Positions 61,968 to 64,000 of a stretch of 64,000 nucleotides of DNA are shown here, piece by piece. Both the position numbers and the translations under genes were made by a program. This stretch comes from Chitinophaga niastensis. GTDB lineage: Bacteria > Bacteroidota > Bacteroidia > Chitinophagales > Chitinophagaceae. The stretch spans positions 124,001 to 188,000 of the forward strand of contig NZ_PYAW01000002.1 in NCBI RefSeq assembly GCF_003014755.1. Reading direction: 5' to 3'. The notes beneath the pieces were generated by a model. That model saw nothing but the letters and a program-made list of their open reading frames with translations. It did no database searches and had not been told where the DNA came from. Within the stretch, counting starts at the first letter, position 1. Every line of letters starts with the position of its first letter.

Positions 61968-64000
61968 ATGAATAAAAGAATACTCCTAACGTGCACGGCT
62001 ACTCTCTTTTTGCACGTTGTGTTAGCCCAGGGATTTTCCGGAAAAGTATTTATTGACAAAAATGCGAATGGCACCCGTGATGCAGGTGAGGCAGGGGTTT
62101 CAGGGATACGTGTATCTAACGGGGTACAGGTAACGGAAACAGATAATGCCGGTAATTATCATTTACCCGGTGATGCAAAAAACAAATTTGTATTTATTAC
62201 CACACCGGCGGGATATAAATTTTCCAAAGCATTTTATATCAGAACAGATAGCAGCATCGCTACCTATGATTTTGGCCTGATGCCGGTGAAGCAGGCGCAA
62301 TCCGGCATGGCAAAGTTTATACGACTCACAGATACAGAAACATATCTTTATAACAACTGGATCACAGAAACCAAAGATTACGCCCGCTTTGAAGGGGCTG
62401 ATTTTATTGTACATACCGGAGATATCTGTTATGAAAAGGGATTGCAGTTTCATGCACAACAGATCAACAGTAATACCATGGGATTGCCGGTATATTACTG
62501 TATTGGTAACCACGACCTGGTGAAGGGCCCTTACGGTGAAGCGTTGTATGAGTCGCTGTTTGGACCGGTATTTTATTCTTTTGAAGCCGGTCCTGCACAT
62601 TTTATTGTAACGCCCATGAGATACGGTGATTATCAGCCTTCTTACACAGTGGATGACGTAGTACAGTGGATGAAAAATGACCTGGCGCATACAGATCCCT
62701 CCAAGCCGGTTATTGTTTTTAATCATGATCTGCTTACCTACGATACTTTATTTACCATCCGGTCCGGCAAGGATAGTATTAACCTGAATGAACATAATCT
62801 GAAAGCCTGGGTCTATGGCCACTGGCATATTAATTTTGCCCGCACCCATGGAAACACCGGCATCCGCTCACTCTGCTCTGCGCCGGCACCTGATGGGGGT
62901 ATAGATAACTCTGCTTCTAATTTTGATATAATAGGAGTAGATAAAAAAGGTATTTCGTATGTGCAAAGACGTTATACCTATGTAAGCAACCAGGTAACGC
63001 AGGTATCTCCTGCTGCCAATGGTGTGGCATTTGAAGGTAATAAACTGCTGGTCAGCGTGAATGCTTATCAAACATCTTCTTATGTGCACCAGGTGCTATT
63101 CAGTTTATATAATAAAAAAGGACAACTGCTGAAACAGCTGTCTTTACAACAGCGTACAGACTGGAACTGGGCTACCACTATGGAAGTACCTGCTGCCAGG
63201 ATGAATAACGTATATACGTCTACGATAGAAGCTACATTAAATACCGGTAATATCTTATTCCGTCGTGATACCTTTTCAATGAAAAGAACCAGCATACCGG
63301 CCCTTACCGGACAGGTATGGCCTGAAGTGCTGCAGAATGCACAACGTACAGGCGTGGTGAATACCGCTGGTACACATGGATTGCAGCTGGCATGGTCTGC
63401 CAATATTGGTGGCAATGTATGGAAGTCGTCGCCCATTTATGCAGCAGGAAAAATATTTGTAGGTACGATTGATGATGAGGAAAATAAACATTGTGGTATC
63501 ACCGCACTGGATGCAAAGACCGGCAAAAAGTTATGGCAGTTCCATACAAAAAACTCTATCAAACACAGCATCAGCTATAGTAACGATGTATTACTGGCTA
63601 CTGATGCAGAGGGCGTTACCTATGCGCTGGAAGCTGCTACCGGCAAAGTACGCTGGCAGCATACCGGCGATCTGAAAAACTTACCGGCTTATAACTCCGG
63701 TGGCGTGGTGCAGGAAGGTATTTATTACACAGGCGCTGGTAATTATATGCAGGCGCTGGAAGTGACTACCGGTCAGGTAAAATGGACTAACCACGACTGG
63801 AGCGGAGGAGAAGGTACGCCGGCAGCCATGGCGTTGCAAAACGGGGTACTGGTTACTTCTTCCAACTGGAATCATTTGTACGCGCATAATGCCGCTACCG
63901 GTAAAGTGCTCTGGAAAAGAAGTGATGAAGGAATTCGCTTCCGCAGCGGTACACCTGCATTCTATGGCGATCGCCTGTACGTGCATGGTTTGAATAAACT
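61968..64000 (+). CDS. Metallophosphoesterase fused to PQQ-like beta-propeller (right-truncated)
   Basis: Open to the window edge, 677 residues present. Signal peptide (MNKRILLTCTATLFLHVVLA, then Q); SdrD-B/Cna-like beta domain (about 25-100, KVFIDKNANGTRDAGEAGVSG); calcineurin-like phosphoesterase domain (about 110-330) with VHTGDI, GNHD, FNHD and GHWH; a C-terminal Ig-like part; then beta-propeller repeats of PQQ type from about 465 (GITALDAKTGKKLWQFHTK, ALEAATGKVRWQHTG, ALEVTTGQVKWTNHDW, NAATGKVLWKRSD). The first metal motif, normally DxH, reads LTDTETY here. It follows the STN-type SusCD pair and probably acts on a phosphate-bearing nutrient in the periplasm (inference). Confidence 0.88.
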   Translation, partial: MNKRILLTCTATLFLHVVLAQGFSGKVFIDKNANGTRDAGEAGVSGIRVSNGVQVTETDNAGNYHLPGDAKNKFVFITTPAGYKFSKAFYIRTDSSIATYDFGLMPVKQAQSGMAKFIRLTDTETYLYNNWITETKDYARFEGADFIVHTGDICYEKGLQFHAQQINSNTMGLPVYYCIGNHDLVKGPYGEALYESLFGPVFYSFEAGPAHFIVTPMRYGDYQPSYTVDDVVQWMKNDLAHTDPSKPVIVFNHDLLTYDTLFTIRSGKDSINLNEHNLKAWVYGHWHINFARTHGNTGIRSLCSAPAPDGGIDNSASNFDIIGVDKKGISYVQRRYTYVSNQVTQVSPAANGVAFEGNKLLVSVNAYQTSSYVHQVLFSLYNKKGQLLKQLSLQQRTDWNWATTMEVPAARMNNVYTSTIEATLNTGNILFRRDTFSMKRTSIPALTGQVWPEVLQNAQRTGVVNTAGTHGLQLAWSANIGGNVWKSSPIYAAGKIFVGTIDDEENKHCGITALDAKTGKKLWQFHTKNSIKHSISYSNDVLLATDAEGVTYALEAATGKVRWQHTGDLKNLPAYNSGGVVQEGIYYTGAGNYMQALEVTTGQVKWTNHDWSGGEGTPAAMALQNGVLVTSSNWNHLYAHNAATGKVLWKRSDEGIRFRSGTPAFYGDRLYVHGLNK

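Noticed and set aside
62163..63986. Minus-strand frames across the right end
   Set aside because: They lie opposite the continuous phosphoesterase-propeller reading frame and are rich in C, H and I, as expected for antisense shadows.

Overview
The window looks like chromosomal DNA from a Bacteroidota bacterium, most likely a Chitinophaga-like soil glycan degrader. The evidence is two SusC/SusD pairs, FecR anti-sigma factors with partner sigma factors, several promoters of the Bacteroidota type (TTTG, 19-20 nt, TAnnTTTG), weak Shine-Dalgarno sites, and signal peptides ending in AQ or a lipobox. The genus is an inference. No rRNA, tRNA, CRISPR array, transposase or phage gene was recognised.

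Layout. 1-4249 is the tail of a glycan-use locus: a GH95 fucosidase entering from the left edge, a broken small gene, a GH36-like alpha-galactosidase and an alginate-lyase-like protein. 4369-7059 holds a small unknown gene, an unusual sigma-like protein fused to a membrane anchor and TPR tail, and a divergent FecR-like protein. 7417-11329 has a MarR regulator, mannonate dehydratase, glycerate 2-kinase and a Spy-like periplasmic protein. 11678-16031 encodes a two-gene set with three amidohydrolase-like domains, only one of which keeps the metal HxH motif. tyrS and two secreted unknowns follow.

20022-26015 is a minus-strand nucleotide-sugar operon (DegT aminotransferase, ugd, UDP-xylose synthase, rfbB, rfbC, rfbD) with waaA divergent to it, which points to LPS or capsule building. 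27355-48295 is mostly housekeeping: tdk, gtrA, biotin carboxylase, ccmB/ccmC/ccmD, glutamate dehydrogenase, AMP nucleosidase, a fused Dpp-type ATPase, queA, ispD, an oxidoreductase, radC, prs, L25, pth, a FAH protein, and a MarR regulator divergent from a fused E1 alpha/beta 2-oxoacid dehydrogenase.

48296-49625 is decayed DNA with a MutS-like remnant and several short repeats. 49626-64000 holds two SusCD pairs separated by a divergent ECF sigma/FecR pair. The second SusC has an STN signalling domain and is followed by a phosphoesterase/beta-propeller fusion that runs off the right edge.

The most unusual feature is a set of at least 12 intergenic palindromes built as short-period ladders: GATTA every 9 nt (seven loci), TTAGC every 7 nt (three) and AATT every 7 nt (two). 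Their arms stay complementary although the bases between the repeated words differ from locus to locus. They lie mostly between genes, often touching stop codons, and one contains a perfect 25-bp hairpin in its loop. No mobile-element gene accompanies them.
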